From Ancylostoma caninum (lineage: Eukaryota; Nematoda; Chromadorea; Rhabditida; Ancylostomatidae): 64,000 nucleotides of DNA. Each line of letters starts with the position of its first letter. Within the stretch, counting starts at the first letter, position 1. The stretch lies in the NCBI GenBank assembly GCA_037903475.1, contig JBAJFG010000472.1, positions 682,001 to 746,000 of the forward strand, in the 5' to 3' direction. Made by a program: the position numbers and the translations under genes. The notes under the pieces are model-generated. The model was not told the DNA's origin. It worked only from the letters and a program-made list of their open reading frames with translations, and made no database searches. Below, piece after piece: positions 1-9,884 of this stretch.

Positions 1-813
1 CAACCACCCCCCCCCCTCTCCACCTAATTACCGAGGTCCAACTTTTCGATATAAAGACCAGAATGAGCCTGCCACACGATGATTGCATAAATGCAGGAAT
101 AAGCTTTGGTGCACGACAACTACGACTTTCCAAATGTATAGCTTGGTTTTCCCATCCAACCAAGTTTTGGGACAGCCCTTTTCTTCCCGCTCGTGAACAA
201 TGATTTTGTGTGAGCGTCGTAGCCGTGCTCAGCAATGTAAATAAAATTATCAATGTTATGTAAAAATTTCGTTTGGAAAAGACTAAAAATTCATGAAGGA
301 ACGTCGACCATTTGCCTGTTTCGTTCTCTTACCATATACGGGTAAATAGATTTAAGAAATACGGTGGCTATGAAAGCCACATTTCTACTCGGAATGAGCC
401 ATCAGTACAATACTCCAGTATGTAGTGCGGCATAGCGTTCTCGTAGTTGTGTCTTATTGCACCAAAAATACTTGCAAAAAACCTTTTTCACTGTATTACC
501 TGGGAATTTTGACATGACCCAGAGCATTGAGCTGGCTATCAGAGCGTTTACTGAGATTCTCCATGGGAAGTTCGCACGAATTAATTTGGCTCTGTCGCAA
601 GAATCCATCCCAATTGTCAGTTCATAATTGGAATGTAGCTTATTGTTAGATCCTTCACTATTAGGATCCGTTTCATCCAAAAAGGATGTGACCAATGGGG
701 AAAAATGAGCCAGAGGACGTTGTAGTACAACTCAAGCGTTCTCCGAACATCTCTATGTATAGTCTTTGCAAGTCGTTTGTATCGGAAACTACATGAAGGA
801 TTCTTCTGGAATG

Positions 814-819
814 TTTATT
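814..819 (-). promoter_or_regulatory. Poly(A) signal AATAAA for T copy A
   Basis: AATAAA on the minus strand lies about 43 bases past the stop codon at 862-864. The equivalent hexamer is conserved in copy B (11337-11342), which supports its use as the cleavage and polyadenylation signal. Confidence 0.5.
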
Positions 820-861
820 TCTAAGAACTTACTTCATTATCTATACAACTTCTTTGTAGGG

Positions 862-3800
862 TCAAATCTTAAATTCCAACAGTTTTTTCTCATTCTCTGT
901 AATAGTATCGAGGTCCCTCACAAAATAGAATTGGCCGTTGTAACCTAAACGATGTTCTGGAGTAGTTGCTTTTGATTTCACTGATTCGTTGCACTTACCC
1001 ACAAGGTAGCGTTTGCCAACTTCTAGTTGAGTACCACACGACTCATGCATGGGAATTGACGGACGGTGGTAGTGATTGTATACCTGCGCCCACTTCTAAA
1101 TGTGTAATTTCTTAATGCAGAGCAAAACCGGAAATGTTAGGTAATACGAAACGGTACTACACTGCGGTATTGCTGCTAGGCACTGATCACTCAACAACCT
1201 ATCCCAAAAACGTAAGATAATGCAACATTTAGTTGATTAGTGCAATCATTAAAGATGCAGCTCGAACGAACTCGTTTCCATTGGCCTTAACTCACATCTC
1301 CAGTTGGCTGCAAAAAGATGACACTGGCCCAATTTCTTCTTAAATATTGAAGGAGTTCACGCTTTTGTGGTCAGGTGGTCAGTGGCAGACAGCTTCATCT
1401 CTAACCAGCTCCAAGCAAAGCTTCACACCAAGTTGAGATCATGGGGTAGAGAGGTCATGTTATTGCTTATTTAGCTTGGTATTGAGGGTCTCAGAAGGAG
1501 AGAGTGGATTTAGTGATGCGATCAGGGTCACGATTTTGTTCCAGGTTGAAGGGATGACGCCAGTTTCACCACAAACAAAAAACGAGGGGGAGCAGATCAT
1601 CCTACATCATCCTACATTTGGCACAAACCATGGCAGACAAAAGGAACAGAGCTCATCTGCTTACCACTGATTTACTCGAGGTGCTTTGAAGCAACTGCAG
1701 CAATTGGCAATTGGTTATGCAGATTTCGCGCAATCCTAACAGTGAAAAATTCCATTAAAAAATGAGACTGAGGAGTTATGCCGCAACGATCTATTTGAAG
1801 CTTCTTTTCTGCTCTACAGAACCTTTTCGTCCCACGCAAACATACCCAGAGAAACTTTCGGAACTTCCGCGGAGCTTGCCGATTTTCGGAACTTCCGAGG
1901 AGCCTGATTTACTAGTGGAGCCTGATTCTCGGAACTTCGGAAATATGACTCCACGCGTCGACTTTTTCGGATGTTCCGCGCAAGTTCCGCGGAAGTTGCG
2001 AAAGGAAACGCAGAGAAAAAAGTGGCTTCGGAACTTCCGCGGAGCTTCGAGACAGATAGAATGACTTAAGAAACCAATATATCAAATGTCATGTTTTCGT
2101 TCAATTTTTATGGTGATACGTTCTAGCTTGACCAGCTAGCCATGTTTGTTCCCTTTGTTTTTGGAACATTGCTAAATTATAAGTTCACCGTTCTCTCTAA
2201 CAGTATTGCCGACTGCTGGTGCAAGGCAACCACGACAGAGCAACCAGGATGATACTTATAATAGCTACTAGCTGTCTTACCGCTGCGAAAGATGACTAAT
2301 TGTTGCTTTCTCACTTTTTTTCAAGCATTCAAGAGAAGAAATCCGAACCTAGCAGTCAACCTGTATTGTTGATTTCAAAAAAAAAATAAAGAGAAGAATC
2401 TCACCTCATAATCGTGATCGTACTTAATTTTGTACTCAGTATAGCCCACCCCTCTCGGTATCTTCTCGACAACTGTAACGCGGGATACTGCAAAAAAAAG
2501 TTTATTCATAAAACTTTTCCAAAGAACAACAGCGATGATTTTCGAAACTATCGCCTTTTATAACAACCTCAGTGTAGGAGATGGGAAGCGAAGGTACAAA
2601 GCAGGGATGAACGGATTGTCCGTATCCGGTTGTCCGTTCTACCGTTATCCGTGAGTTTTGGCCTATCCGTTATCCGCAACGTTATCCGGGCTTCTGGCGC
2701 CGGGTAAGGGTGCGGATAAGGCCGAAAATGGTAGCTTCATTTTGCAGGTTCTCAACAGAGGATATCCTCCATTTCAAGAAGTACAGAATGGCAAAAAAAA
2801 AACCGTGCATTACCTCTGATAACCGTGCAGAACGAGCACGGCCCGAAAGGCGTGATTGTTTGAGTAGAAACCCTAGCAGCAACGAAAAATAGCAGAATAA
2901 TGGATCTCATGGTTACCTTCGAGGTCTTGAGCACATCTTCTGATGATAGCTTCCGCAGGTGCCCTTAGAAGGGTTTGACTTTATCAAATTTGAGTCCATA
3001 ACATTGACACATATGTTCAGAATTGATTCACTTAGGCAAATATCGGGCTGAGACTTTGTTTGACATTCCCTCGCGCATACGCTGCTAACGTTCCCTATAG
3101 TAGCTACAAAGTTGTAACCGGATTCGTACCAATGATTCAGTTTGACAGAAATTTTTGCGAACGCCCACATTTCGATTATCTTCGAAAAAGCCTCGGAATG
3201 TGGATCGGTCTGAATGAGAATGAAAGGACATAAACAGGAGGAAATGTGTTCTCGAATTTGTGCCAAAAGTAAGGTGAAAACATAACTCTCCACTTCAAAA
3301 TATTACTCCAAAGCTCATGGTTTGAAAATACGACATCGATTTTGCAACAACGAATATGGTGTTTTGTAACATATGGAGCATTTATCCGTTATCCGTCACC
3401 CGGCATCCGTTACCCGGCCAATTTTGGCCTATCCATTATCCGCACCGTTATCACCACACCGTTATCACCGTTATCGGGGTCACCATACCACAACACGTCA
3501 GCCACACCTATCCGTTATCCGCACCGTTATCACCACACCCCACCGTTATCCGGATCGTGGAAAATCTCGTATCCACTCATCCCTGGTACAAAGCTTGCAA
3601 CCACTTACCCACATGGTAAGGCGGTCCGTGTCGTTTACAAATAGTGTATCAACTAGCATCACTATTGTCCTGGCAACTCCATTTTTGTTGTATATCGATA
3701 GATGTGGGTGAAGATCAGTCAATCTCGGAACGTCCACTACTAAAACCGATCAAAAACGAAGCTGCCAAGGTGACGGTGAAGCTAATGAAGCTAAATGCGA

Positions 3801-4028
3801 TGAGAATTTGAGAACTAATGTCTACCGACAGCATAAGCGATAACATCTGTCACATCATTCATATTAGGTTGGTGCATAATCAATGTGGCTTTTTTCGCAC
3901 AACTCACCGAGCTGACTTCTAACAAAGTTCGTATCCTTTTCTGTTAACTTTTCTTTATTCGGGCAATGGGGTATCGCTGCCACAGCTACAGCAACACAGC
4001 AGGCCAAAATAGTAATCAGAGTCTTCAT
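862..4028 (-). CDS. Netrin/TIMP-like secreted protein, copy A (3 exons)
   Basis: The model joins exon 1 (4028-3908), exon 2 (2487-2405) and exon 3 (1083-862, stop TGA) and gives 141 residues. Exon 1 starts with a signal peptide, MKTLITILACCVAVAVA, then a mature N-terminus with HCPNKEK. Exons 1 and 2 join in phase 1, exons 2 and 3 in phase 0. Donors are GTGAGT and GTGAGA; acceptors are TGCAG and GCGCAG. The order VSRVTVVEKIP, YKIKYDHDYE, SCGTQLEVGKRYLVGKC and FVRDLDTIT matches the beta-barrel and C-G-x-L-x-x-G-x-x-Y-L-x-x-G pattern of netrin (NTR) domains in TIMPs. Hookworm excretory-secretory TIMP-like proteins are of similar length. I infer a secreted host-interaction protein; whether it inhibits metalloproteases is unknown, because the N-terminal CxC of classical TIMPs is absent. 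A hAT-type element sits in intron 1. Confidence 0.75.
2602..3585. mobile_element. hAT-like nonautonomous element in intron 1 of T copy A
   Basis: The 984-bp insert has imperfect terminal inverted repeats beginning CAGGGATGA. It is flanked by a perfect 8-bp duplication, GTACAAAG (2594-2601 and 3586-3593). Copy B has the uninterrupted site near 13061. An 8-bp duplication with CAGGG ends is typical of the hAT superfamily. Both subterminal regions (2610-2720 and 3378-3565) are crowded with degenerate CCGTTATC repeats, as is usual for hAT transposase-binding ends. No transposase is recognisable inside; the longest reading frame (2913-3293, minus) has no known motif. Confidence 0.8.
3864..3900 (+). 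mobile_element. Solo mariner inverted-repeat remnant
   Basis: TTAGGTTGGTGCATAAT followed by a GGCTTTTTTCGC tract matches the left terminal repeat of the mariner element in copy B (13278 onward). Immediately after it, at 3901, the sequence jumps to what lies beyond the mariner in copy B (14533). Only the terminus survives here. Confidence 0.7.
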
Positions 4029-4066
4029 TTCAGTGCACAATTGAAAATCTTGATATTCAGGGGAAA

Positions 4067-4110
4067 ACCGTGTCAAAAGGAAAAAGTGGACCGTGTCAAA
4101 AAGAAAAAGT
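4067..4110 (-). promoter_or_regulatory. Direct repeat upstream of T copy A start codon
   Basis: Two nearly identical units of about 21 bp (ACCGTGTCAAAA, a purine tract, then AAAAAGT) lie 39-82 bases upstream of the ATG of T copy A. The arrangement is retained in copy B at 14730-14772. They are candidate promoter-proximal elements on position and conservation alone; I recognise no known factor site. Confidence 0.3.
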
Positions 4111-4139
4111 TTAAGACAGATGCATTCTAAATGGACAAT

Positions 4140-4524
4140 TTTAGTAGCGCTTGAATTGGTTCGCCTCCCTGCTTCTTTTCTTTGCGGCGGCTCTTGTGGA
4201 AGTTCTTTTTCTATAGTATATAATCTTCATGTTTGTGACCTTTGATAGAAGACTGAGAGGCAAAAGAGGATGTAACGAGAATGCATGTGAGGAAATATAG
4301 AGTTCATAAAACATGTTGAGAAGGAATAAGAGTGGAGCATACACTGCCTTCAATGCATTAGATCCAAAAACTGCAAGACTTGGGCTCAACGACACTCGGA
4401 GATGAGAGGAAGTCCTAAATGTTCAAGGGCATGTATCATCTGTAAACAAATAGTGTAGCCCATCCGACTTCTGAAAAAAAACAACCTCACGTTCCCCCCC
4501 CCCCCTCCTCTCCCCCCTCTATGG
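4140..4524. other. 5' flank of T copy A, end of duplicated block, and C-rich tract
   Basis: Sequence up to about 4405 is duplicated at 14806-15060. The rest is single copy here and ends in a run of C (about 4493-4517). No coding sequence is supported. Confidence 0.6.
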
Positions 4525-4688
4525 CATTATTTATTTATTCATTTATACGTGGTGTTTCCACGCTATATGAATAATTTCCAAAAAAATGTAAAACAACATA
4601 GAACGCAATACAAACAAGTTAATCAAATCAGAGGCAAACAATAGGTGTAGAAAGACGACAAATTCATCAAAAATTTAGGAACGATAAA

Positions 4689-6440
4689 CTAATAAGCTGA
4701 TTCTTCAAAGAACTTGTCCGCAAGTCTTTTGAATTGCGCCAGGGAAGATGGTAGGTTGCACCTCTTAGAAAGTCTTAGAAAATCAGATCCAGCCCTCTGC
4801 GTGAAGAAGGATGAGCGCAATGAGCTTCTTGCTGTAGGGAACGTAATTTTAAATGGACCACCTCTGGTACAAGAAGAGGATACAGAATAGAACTTGTCTA
4901 GCGGGAGATTCACTTCACCACAAATAATTTTGTAGACCATAACAAGGCCACATTTTCCCTACGACTAGCAAGGGAAGGGATTTTAAATATGAGATTACGA
5001 GCAGAAGCCGGAGGAATGTTGGAATAGTTATATCCATGCAGCCTGATCCACAGTTTCCTAGTAAAACTATTTTGAACAGCTTCAAGTCTCGAAATGGAGC
5101 GCTTGGATTTAGGATTAAACACTGTAGTACCATATTCAAGAATGGGGCGCACATAAGATTTATATGCTAGCAGTAAATGAGTCGATGACTTTGTTGCCAA
5201 GGATCTAAATATATTATGTACAGTTCTATCTGCTTTCGTTGCTATCAAGTTGCAATGAGCATCAAAGGTAAGTTTCTTATTCAAAGTGAACCCCGAATCG
5301 CAAACAGTACCAGTGCTGTCTAAGGTAGCCGCTATACTCCTCGAGGAATATAGCACCTTGCCTCGCCGTCGCCGGCGACGGCGGCCGTCAATGTTGGCAC
5401 CCCTCACAATCGATACGCACCGGCGCCGCAGTCGCCAACATTGGCGGCCGCCGATCGTCAATGTTGGCGACCAATCGATACGCACCGACGTCACAGTCGC
5501 CCATATTGGCGGCCGCCGATGTTGGCGACTGTGACGTCGGCGATGCAAGATGGTACAGTCCTCGAGGACTATAGCGGCAGTGTAATTGACTCTCACCAAG
5601 GTAATAAACATTCCCTGCCCCTGACTGACCTAGATGGAATAGTTTGGTTTTTGAGCCAGATAAAGGAAGCTTTCCTGTGACTGACCAGTCAGCAATTGCC
5701 ATAATTGCTGACTGAAGATCATTGGAGTTGATATTTTTATATATCTTAATGTCGTCAGCAAACATTTTGCAGGAGACATTGTAACGACTAACTAGGCCAG
5801 GAATCTCGCATGTGTATATAATAAAAAGTATAGGTGATAAGACACCACCCTGCGGGACTCCGCTCGTCACTGAACATGCTTGAGAAAATGATTTGTTGAC
5901 TCTCACCTGAAACGACCTACCAGAAATGAAGTTCTTTATCCAGTTTGTAATTCTGGGATGCAAGCCAATTTTGTGGAGCTTAAGAGTGAGCTCATTGAAA
6001 GGGACCTTGTCGAAAGCTTTAGCGAAGTCAAAATAAACGACTTCAACATCGGTTCCTCGACCAAGTGCTTTTGTCCAATCTTCCATAGCTGACAACATCA
6101 GAGTTTCTGTAGACCGACCGGCCCTGAACCCAAACTGCTCATCAGGAAGAATGGCCTTAGCTTCTATGTACTTAACAATCGTGGACTTGAGAATTTTCTC
6201 GAAAACTCGGGCAAACACAGATGTGATGCTGATGGGACGATAATTTGATGCAAGATAGTATGGTGCTTTCTTGAGTATTGGTACAACAAATGCGTGTTTC
6301 GACCGGCTGGGTATGTCACTATGCAAGAAACTGTGATTGAAAATGTGTTCGAGGGGATAAGCGAGTGTAGCGGCAACCTTCCGAATGAAATAGGGTGGTA
6401 CTGCATCAGGAGTAATAACGTAGGCATCAACGTAGAGCAA
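4689..6440 (-). pseudogene. Broken LINE reverse transcriptase
   Basis: The 6440-5388 frame carries the RT palm: NYRPISITSVFARVFEKIL (residues 66-84), EQFGFRAGRST, VVYFDFAKAFDKV (first catalytic Asp), SGVPQGGVLSPILF and FADD (227-230, catalytic). After the insertion, another frame (5327-4910) continues with the C-terminal CR1-type signature SYVRPILEYGTTVFNPKS and SRLEAVQNSFTRKLW. A third frame (4940-4689) gives the terminal TRGGPFKI and FFTQRAG stretch ending in TAA. The frames are out of register around the insertion, and there is a stop near 6440 upstream, so the copy is not functional. The catalytic residues are intact. Confidence 0.85.
5328..5578. mobile_element. Palindromic GC-rich MITE-like insertion in the LINE
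   Basis: The ends are near-perfect 20-bp inverted repeats (GCCGCTATACTCCTCGAGGA on the left, one mismatch on the right). TA dinucleotides lie at 5326-5327 and 5583-5584, so a TA target duplication is possible if the right end carries four extra bases. The interior contains several short self-complementary GC blocks such as CGCCGTCGCCGGCGACGGCG, and repeated CCAACATTGGCGG and GATACGCACCG motifs. There is no coding potential. It splits the LINE reverse transcriptase. Confidence 0.7.
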
Positions 6441-6543
6441 TGAAAGTTCTGCTCAAATAATTAGGAGTCCCTGATAGTGCATAACAAACGCGTTTAACGA
6501 TGCTTCTGCAAGCTTTTTTGGTGTACAGGGGCTTACAATGATA

Positions 6544-7427
6544 TTAGGGTGTAAAATTATAAATGGGCGCACTCTTTTTCGTACCTATCAGAGTATTATT
6601 GAAGGCATATGCAAAACTTTCTAGAGTATCGTAAAGAGCAATTTCTTGCGCACTTAGGGGTTGGCAAAACTCAATTTTTGATTTTTCAAAAAATTTGAAA
6701 GGCTGCCGACTAGAGTGGTGTGGTTGTGGTGGAAACCCACATTTAACAAATTGTTCTATGTAGCACCTTGGATAACAACTTTCTCTAAACAAGTTTGATA
6801 CTAATTAGGAGAAGGGCATATTACGAAAGCAGTTGCAAAAAATGGCTGAGGTGCAGCAAAAGAGAGCAACGCCATACAGCTCCAAACATGGTTATCCACA
6901 TACCGAAGACGACGTTGTCTTCATGGTAAAATATGAGAGGAGTGATCTGATGGGAGCGGCTAAGTTTCATGCAGACCGTTACGGCACATCTCTGCCTTCA
7001 ACAATTGGGCCAAATAGGTCAGCCTGTTCACAATCATCTTGTCAGAACAACGATTACCAGAAAACGGTCACAACCTGACCCATCCGGAGGCGAGGAAAAT
7101 ACCCAACAAAAACCTGGAGAAGTAAACTGTCTCAGCCTCCACGTAGCCACGACTCCCCACTATCAGACCACATGTTACTTCTGGCTAGGAATCCTTCTTT
7201 GTGAAGAAAAATTTCAAAGACCACGAAAAAAGTGGGGGTTCGGGCAGGCGTCTGTTTCGACTCACAGCACAGTGACTTTCCCAAAAGGGAACCTCATTTC
7301 CTGCATGGAGGATGCTAAAAGGTAGTTGAGAGTAACTGTACGTACAATTTAGATTGGGGTGCTGCTATCGTTTTTTAAAACAAAATTTGTTGACGCGAAA
7401 ACATGCATCCATAGTTCTACACCCTAA
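6544..7427. mobile_element. TA-flanked DNA transposon with TTAGGGTGTA ends
   Basis: Inverted ends TTAGGGTGTA(A/G)AA face each other at 6544 and 7427, each directly flanked by TA, with looser inverted similarity for another 25 bases or so. That is the pattern of Tc1/mariner-type insertion at TA. A minus-strand frame (6792-6544) ends in a TAA inside the left repeat and contains KIEFCQPLS and EIALYDTLE; a plus-strand frame runs 6833-7078. Neither has a motif I recognise, so autonomy cannot be judged. The element lies at the 5' edge of the LINE. Confidence 0.65.
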
Positions 7428-8254
7428 TATATGAGTAAGGTTTTCAATAAGTAGAAGATAGAGCTTTCCGACGTCTCAAAGACACGTGATAGAAGTGACA
7501 GATAAGCTTTCCGCAATAAAGTAAAGAGGAAAGGTGACCTCGCGGACCCATTTTGGATGGAAGACGCTCTTTCTTTCTCTGCACAGGAAAGACATTCTGT
7601 GCAATGTCACTAGAGTCGAAAGTCGGGCTTACTATCGCATCTGTGGATCCAGAAGAACTTGATTCTTTGTTGAGAATTGCTTCAAAAACCTTGGAAAGCA
7701 GACCTGCCTCCAAGTCTACGAAATGTTGCCCTCTACATGACCAATTTCCAACGTGATTTGCAAAAATTGGTAGGGAAAAGCTTCAGAGCGTTGATTGAGA
7801 ATGCCAGAGGAGTTCGAATGGAGAACAAAAATAAAAAAAAATTGCATACTGGGTGACCAGTGTTCTACAGTCAACCATGGGGAGTGTGTTGATGATGTGG
7901 AATAGGAATCTGTGAAACGATTTATCCTCATGAAAGTATGTCACAAGTGCCGCAGGTCTTTTCAAGCGAAGCAATTATTTGTTAAAGTTGTTAGGGTTTC
8001 CTGCTGAAATCAGTGATGATTATTCCATCGGTGAAAACAACTTTTCACTATTGAAAGACGTCGCGCAAGCAGAAAACCATTTCTCACACACTCATTTTTC
8101 TTATACAAAAGGACATGACTGAGTTAATTTTGGAGGAATTTGGAAGGGTTAGGAGCGCACTCCATCTTCTTTTCCCCCTGCATTTTCTTCCTTTTCCGTG
8201 TCGAATCCCGGAAAATGTAAAATGGAAGAACAGGAAATTCCGCATTCGTGCGAT
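7428..8254. other. No supported gene
   Basis: Minus-strand open frames at 7444-7713 and 7716-7931 could be decayed 5' LINE sequence, because they lie in the position and orientation expected upstream of the reverse transcriptase. They show no diagnostic motif. I see nothing else. Confidence 0.4.
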
Positions 8255-8479
8255 GGGGGTGTGCAGAGCGGGGTCTCCGCCTTTTTGGGGACCCAGATGG
8301 AAAGTAAAATTAACAAATATGTTAATTATATAATATTAACGAATAACTAATAAGAATTATCTTAAAAATAATGACAAAAGTAGGCGATTAAAAATAAACC
8401 AATACGAGATTTTTATTTGTATTGTAGGGCAATTTCAAAAATTTGGCTACCCTCGTCCCTTCCTCTGCGTCCGCCACTG
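8255..8479. mobile_element. Truncated hAT MITE (same family as 25365-25632)
   Basis: GGGGTCTCCGC, a GGGGACCCAGA(C/T)GG block, an AT-rich centre and the terminus CTGCGTCCGCCACTG match the complete element at 25365-25632. The right end (8479) is intact; the left terminus is missing. Confidence 0.6.
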
Positions 8480-9120
8480 GTGTATACTAAGTTAAGGCAA
8501 TCTGGTTTAGAGTTCAGTGGTTTAGGGTCTTGCAAAACAGAATGCGTGCAGCGTGTGCCATCCGTCGGTAAGGTAGCAACGTTCCGCCAGCGCGAATATG
8601 TTTTGAATCACGCTATTGTAGGGCTTTCGTACAATTCTGTCTATTTCATTAACTATTTGGCTGTTTCATTTCTATTTATTAGTCGCTCACTTCAAGTTCT
8701 GAAGAAGGCAGTTTTTTGGAAATGTCGGCTGTTGTTCGAAAATGTTTTTCCTAGCAAAAGTTCGCTGGCACATGCTGTAAAACGCTTTTTTTCTGGAGAA
8801 AAATCGTTTATTTCCTACGAAAAATCTAACCATTACCAAGTGCAGGCCTAACTGAAGCATACCCAACTTGAATTTGAATAGATCGTAGATATTTTACGCA
8901 TTTGCATGAGGCTAAAATGGTGATAAGTGTGGTTTACTGCTGTTTGTATGACTTACTCTTATCCTCATGATAGTTCTGAAGGAATAGGGTAAAATCGAAA
9001 CTCTGTCTACATTGCTAATCACACGTGGAAAGTTTACCGAGCATCACCATTGGAAATTCAAAGGCTGTAGCGATTACCTTCACTGAGAAAACACTTTTCC
9101 CATACAACCCACACTGTCAA
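8480..9120. other. Upstream region of E1, no gene
   Basis: An open frame (8417-8851) has no recognisable domain and overlaps the MITE end. The last 200 bases or so match the upstream regions of E2, E3 and E4 (for example GATGCTCGGTAAACTTTCCACGTG in reverse), so they belong to the E duplication unit and probably hold its promoter. Confidence 0.5.
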
Positions 9121-9124
9121 GTCG

Positions 9125-9131
9125 TATAAAA
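9125..9131 (+). promoter_or_regulatory. TATA box of E1
   Basis: TATAAAA lies 34 bases before the E1 start codon, inside a block conserved in all four E genes (24885-24891, 28961-28967 and 33896-33902 on the minus strand). Spacing implies a very short 5' leader. No splice-acceptor-like TTTCAG precedes the ATG, which argues for direct initiation rather than spliced-leader addition. Confidence 0.6.
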
Positions 9132-9164
9132 GCGTGTGCAGTCGAGAGAGCACATCATCCGAAA

Positions 9165-9813
9165 ATGGCTCTTCTTCTCGTCCTCGTTGCAATCCCTGCA
9201 GTCCTCGGCCCAGTACAGGTACGTTTAAGTTGTAAAAATTGGTGGTCAGAATGATATAAATACCACTGTCTGAAGGCCTGCGCTCCGGCTACCACCACTA
9301 AGCCCATCGAACCACCACCAAATGGAACTAGAAAACGCGACGTCGAGGAGGTGCACGCAACGGTGGTCACCAACCAGAAGTACAACCCATCGTTGAACGA
9401 CGCACACTTGAAGACCATGAGAGCTATGGTGGGTGCTTATAATCAGCCAGTGAGGAGGAACAGTGTCTTGGTTCCAGCTGAGCGACTACTGCAAATCCAA
9501 AGAAATCGTCTACAACCGGGATTTGGTGCGTGAGGCTGTGACCAACGTGGGCGGCAAGTTCGCCGTCGCCTACACTGTGTTAGGCGCTGACTGCGATGAG
9601 GCACGTTATTTTAATTCCTACTGAAAATGGCTCTGAGGTGATGCATCCTCACTATGGATCTGATCCTAGAGCCGTCTATATGTCTGAACACAATTGGAGT
9701 AACAGTGAGTTCCCTAGGTGAACAACTTTGCACATGGAGCAAAGAGCCAAGCAAAGTTCATCACTCGAATCGAAATCAAATGCGGAGGCAAGCCGGAGTT
9801 TGTGATCAACTGA
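9165..9813 (+). CDS. E1: secreted 141-residue protein, unrecognised family (4 exons)
   Basis: Exons are 9165-9218, 9276-9428, 9478-9600 and 9718-9813, all in phase 0. Exon 1 is exactly a signal peptide, MALLLVLVAIPAVLGPVQ. The mature protein begins ACAPATTTKPIEPPPNG, a short Thr/Pro linker, then RKRDVEEVHATVVTNQKY, LSDYCKSKEIVYNRDLV, GGKFAVAYTVLGADCDE and the C-terminus KFITRIEIKCGGKPEFVIN. Four cysteines outside the signal suggest two disulfides. Intron 2 is 49 bp (GTGGGT..TTCCAG). Intron 3 has a GC donor (GAG|GCACGT) and a CCTAG acceptor; without this splice the frame stops after ARYFNSY. I do not recognise the family. Four intact copies and a signal peptide point to an excretory-secretory product. 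Confidence 0.75.
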
Positions 9814-9884
9814 TCAGTTACAGCAGTAAACTTTTCAAGAATTCATTGTGTGGTTACTATTAGTAGCTACTAATCAACGGAATA

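Larger units (their letters stand above)
1..4405. repeat. Segmental duplication block A (T gene copy A and flanks)
   Basis: This block aligns almost end to end with 10450-15065, and in inverse orientation with parts of 26385-27600 and 30400-32830. The shared sequence includes all exons of the netrin-like gene, its introns and both flanks, and it stops near 4405, where block B meets a TTAA-flanked element. Differences between A and B are mostly substitutions, plus a 984-bp insertion only in A and about 1.2 kb present only in B. The window begins inside the duplication, so its outer edge is not visible. Confidence 0.85.
4525..6540 (-). mobile_element. CR1/Jockey-like non-LTR retrotransposon, interrupted
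   Basis: The element is read on the minus strand, with its 3' end at the TTTATTTATTC tract near 4530-4545 (AATAAATA repeats on the coding strand, a common LINE tail). It contains most of a reverse transcriptase and the C-terminal region, split by a 250-bp palindromic insertion at 5328-5578. Upstream it stops at a TA-flanked DNA transposon (6544-7427). The 5' endonuclease region is not recognisable, so the copy is 5'-truncated or its 5' part has decayed. Confidence 0.8.

Noticed and set aside
3342..3711. Three overlapping plus-strand frames rich in Tyr, Pro and His
   Set aside because: They translate the degenerate CCGTTATC repeats of the hAT element end.
3609..3739. Possible extra exon of T copy A with consensus-like TTTTAG acceptor and GTAAGT donor (counterpart 13088-13217 in copy B)
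   Set aside because: Its length (131 in A, 130 in B) breaks the frame into the next exon in both copies. Joining exon 1 directly to 2487-2405 gives an intact netrin-like protein.
9351..9533. Read-through of E1 exon 2 (MVGAYNQPVRRNS and so on) as the real C-terminus
   Set aside because: It needs the 49-bp intron retained and loses the conserved cysteines. The spliced frame is preserved in all four copies.
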